From NCBI GenBank assembly GCA_029378245.1, contig JARKIF010000002.1, forward strand, positions 62,001-126,000: a stretch of 64,000 nt of DNA. The letters are read 5' to 3'. Each line of letters begins with the position of its first letter. The stretch's first letter is position 1. A program made the position numbers and the translations under genes. The stretch is from Roridomyces roridus (Eukaryota; Basidiomycota; Agaricomycetes; Agaricales; Mycenaceae). This document shows, in pieces, positions 62,300 to 64,000 of the stretch. A model generated the notes under the pieces. The model did no database searches and was not told the origin of the DNA. It saw only the letters and a program-made list of their open reading frames with translations.

Positions 62300-63090
62300 G
62301 GTGAGTGTCAAGTTTGGCGCATCAGCTCGTGGGAATTTCGATGGACCTTTCGGGCCTTTCGGCCATCATCAAGTGTGATGGTCTGGCATGCATCATGACC
62401 ATCACACTCCCTCCTTCTCCGCCTCGCCACAGCCCGTCTGCGCAGCAGCACAGCTAGGAATTCCCTCTTGAGCTTGGGTCTTACCTCTTTGCACCACGTT
62501 CCCAAAATGACTCTTGACAAGGCCTATCCACCTCCACCTCGGTTGAGACATGCCTCCATAAATTACCCATTCAGGAACTGGAAGCTGTTATCACCCCCAA
62601 GTATCCCGGCGGACGTCAATTTTTGGCGGATTTTGAAAGCGACTTACTGCGTCCGTCTGGGGACCGGTATTCTCTTGCCCCTCCATTCCGTGATGTTCGT
62701 ACCGAGTCATGCCCAATTGTCAGGCGGGTGCCACCCTTGAAAATAACTCAGCGCTCAACGCCGCCGGAGCTCCATTACCGTGTATCTGGGTCCATCAAGA
62801 AGAGCTCTTTTTGTCGACGCCATCTGTTTCACCCCTCTGCCAGTCTTGCGCCCGTCCAAGATCAAGGATGGTATCAGGCCACAGCCGTCGGACTTTGATC
62901 CTCGACGACTGTCCTCGTTGGGATCCCCGGCTTGCGAATTTTGCTCTGCGGTGCTCAATAGCCATTGGACCGACAATCCCTGCTGTGTAAAGCAGCCTTG
63001 CCATTCATTTTGCCAAATTGGACGGCTGTGAAGAGTCTCGGGAATTGACGCGGCAGGCCTTTCCTGATACATCCAGAGGGTCGAGTTGAG
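62300..63090. other. Spacer, second copy
   Basis: Nearly identical to 46982-47773, with one A missing at about 63014. No gene recognised. Confidence 0.4.
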
Positions 63091-63772
63091 ATGTCGACTA
63101 CGTCTATGAAAGCTGTTAATGACTCGACCTCAAAGGTTCCAAAACGAGCACGGAGACCGCAGTCCAATATTAAAGCCCAGATTCTCGGACGCTCCTCTTC
63201 AATGGCCAGCCCCTACATTCCCTCACAGTTCGAGAGACGGACGAGAGTTTACATTGCATGCGTCAACTGCCGCAGACGCAAAATCAGGGTATGTTATCCT
63301 CTCGCCTCCCCGGTCGAAAGCACTGACGTATGTGATTCTCCAGTGCAAGTCGGGGGACTCGGAGGAGAAACCCTGCGAGCGATGCGTCAAGAAAGGGCTT
63401 CGCTGCGAATACGTGCCGGTAGACGACCGGCAGGACAGCAACGCCAACGAAAGCGCCAATACCTCCTTCGCCGCCCACCCCCAGATGTACCCTAGCCACC
63501 ATGGCCACCATGGCCACCACCGCGAGGCGGGTCCTCCGAGTGTCGACCCCCGCTCCAGGTACACCCAGCCGCAGCCCACAGGAAACAGCAGTCATCGACG
63601 AAACCCCGTCGGGCCTGGAGCTATGCACGCACTCCCCTCCGGACAAGGACCATACCCTGGCCACACTGTACCGAGTCATGCGAGAGTGAACGAAAAAGCA
63701 TCGGAACTCGTTCGTAACTCGTTTCGGAACTGGATCAAGTTTCGACGGATAATCGACCATAATCGAAATTGA
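63091..63772 (+). CDS. Short Zn2Cys6 transcription factor, copy 2
   Basis: Exons 63091-63288 and 63344-63772 encode the same 208 residues as the gene at 47774-48455. All six cluster cysteines are present. The 3' end again lies in the GGAACTCG repeat, so that insertion is older than the duplication. Confidence 0.75.
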
Positions 63773-64000
63773 TCTTTGACCGCCCTCGACGCGAATCGGA
63801 ACTGTCAGAATCGATTCTGGTCGATTCTCGGCTATTAACCGAGTTACGATCCAGTTCCGACCGAGTTACGAATCGAGTTCCTCCTCGAGAGGAGGAACAC
63901 CTCAAATTTTCGGAACTCGAGTTTCGATTCTCGTTCGGAACTCGACCAAAACTCGACCCAGAATCGAATCGAGTTCCGATCGAGTTCCGACCTCGTTTCG
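63683..64000. repeat. GGAACTCG foldback-like repeat, second copy
   Basis: Same element as 48366-48691, cut by the window edge. Confidence 0.6.

Larger units (their letters stand above)
60923..64000. repeat. Segmental duplication, right copy (continues off window)
   Basis: Second copy of 45628-48683. The part left of about 61710 is diverged, the part right of it nearly identical. It runs to the window edge. Confidence 0.93.

Overview
This window looks like genomic DNA from a basidiomycete of the Agaricomycetes, probably a mushroom-forming Agaricales species; that placement is an inference. The signs are dense introns of about 50 bp with GT(R)NGT donors, a large family of F-box-like/leucine-rich proteins, very short Zn2Cys6 regulators, thaumatin-like and berberine-bridge-type enzymes, and a heavy load of Copia, LINE and hAT-like DNA. 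Nothing prokaryotic is present, and I found no rRNA, tRNA or CRISPR array.

Left part (1-14.4 kb): an MFS transporter of the monocarboxylate type sits head-to-tail with a secreted FAD-linked oxidase. These are followed by a minus-strand metacaspase, a decayed F-box gene, and a NIPA-type magnesium transporter with a 6-nt micro-exon. Complete exon chains that keep frame could be traced for the MFS, FAD oxidase, metacaspase and NIPA genes.

Centre (14.4-44.3 kb): a tandem array of at least twelve copies plus one orphan 3' end of a single F-box-like gene family. I label them A to M. There are two sub-lineages: one has a conserved intron in the middle, the other is intronless. Only D, I and L are undamaged. 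The rest show frameshifts, stop codons, an internal deletion, an in-place inversion, a Copia insertion and three hAT-like MITE insertions with perfect 8-bp target duplications. Flanking DNA is duplicated with the genes, and a shared motif (core TTGATCGGAYTT) lies about 45-70 bp before the ATG of most copies. A secreted SMP-30/gluconolactonase-like gene with one frameshift interrupts the array at 30.0-31.0 kb.

Right part (44.4-64 kb): a thaumatin-like gene is followed by a segment that is repeated 15.3 kb downstream (45.6-48.7 and 60.9-64.0 kb). Each copy carries a chimera of an F-box 5' half joined to the 3' half of an aldo/keto reductase, plus a short Zn2Cys6 regulator whose tail runs into a repeat. 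Between the copies are a LINE fragment with a nested solo LTR, a minus-strand secreted alpha/beta hydrolase, a frameshifted F-box gene, small foldback/TIR elements and a second short Zn2Cys6 gene. The duplicate is nearly identical over its right 2.3 kb but clearly diverged over its left 0.8 kb.

There is no operon-like logic here. The main theme is birth, death and recombination of an F-box family in a transposon-rich region.
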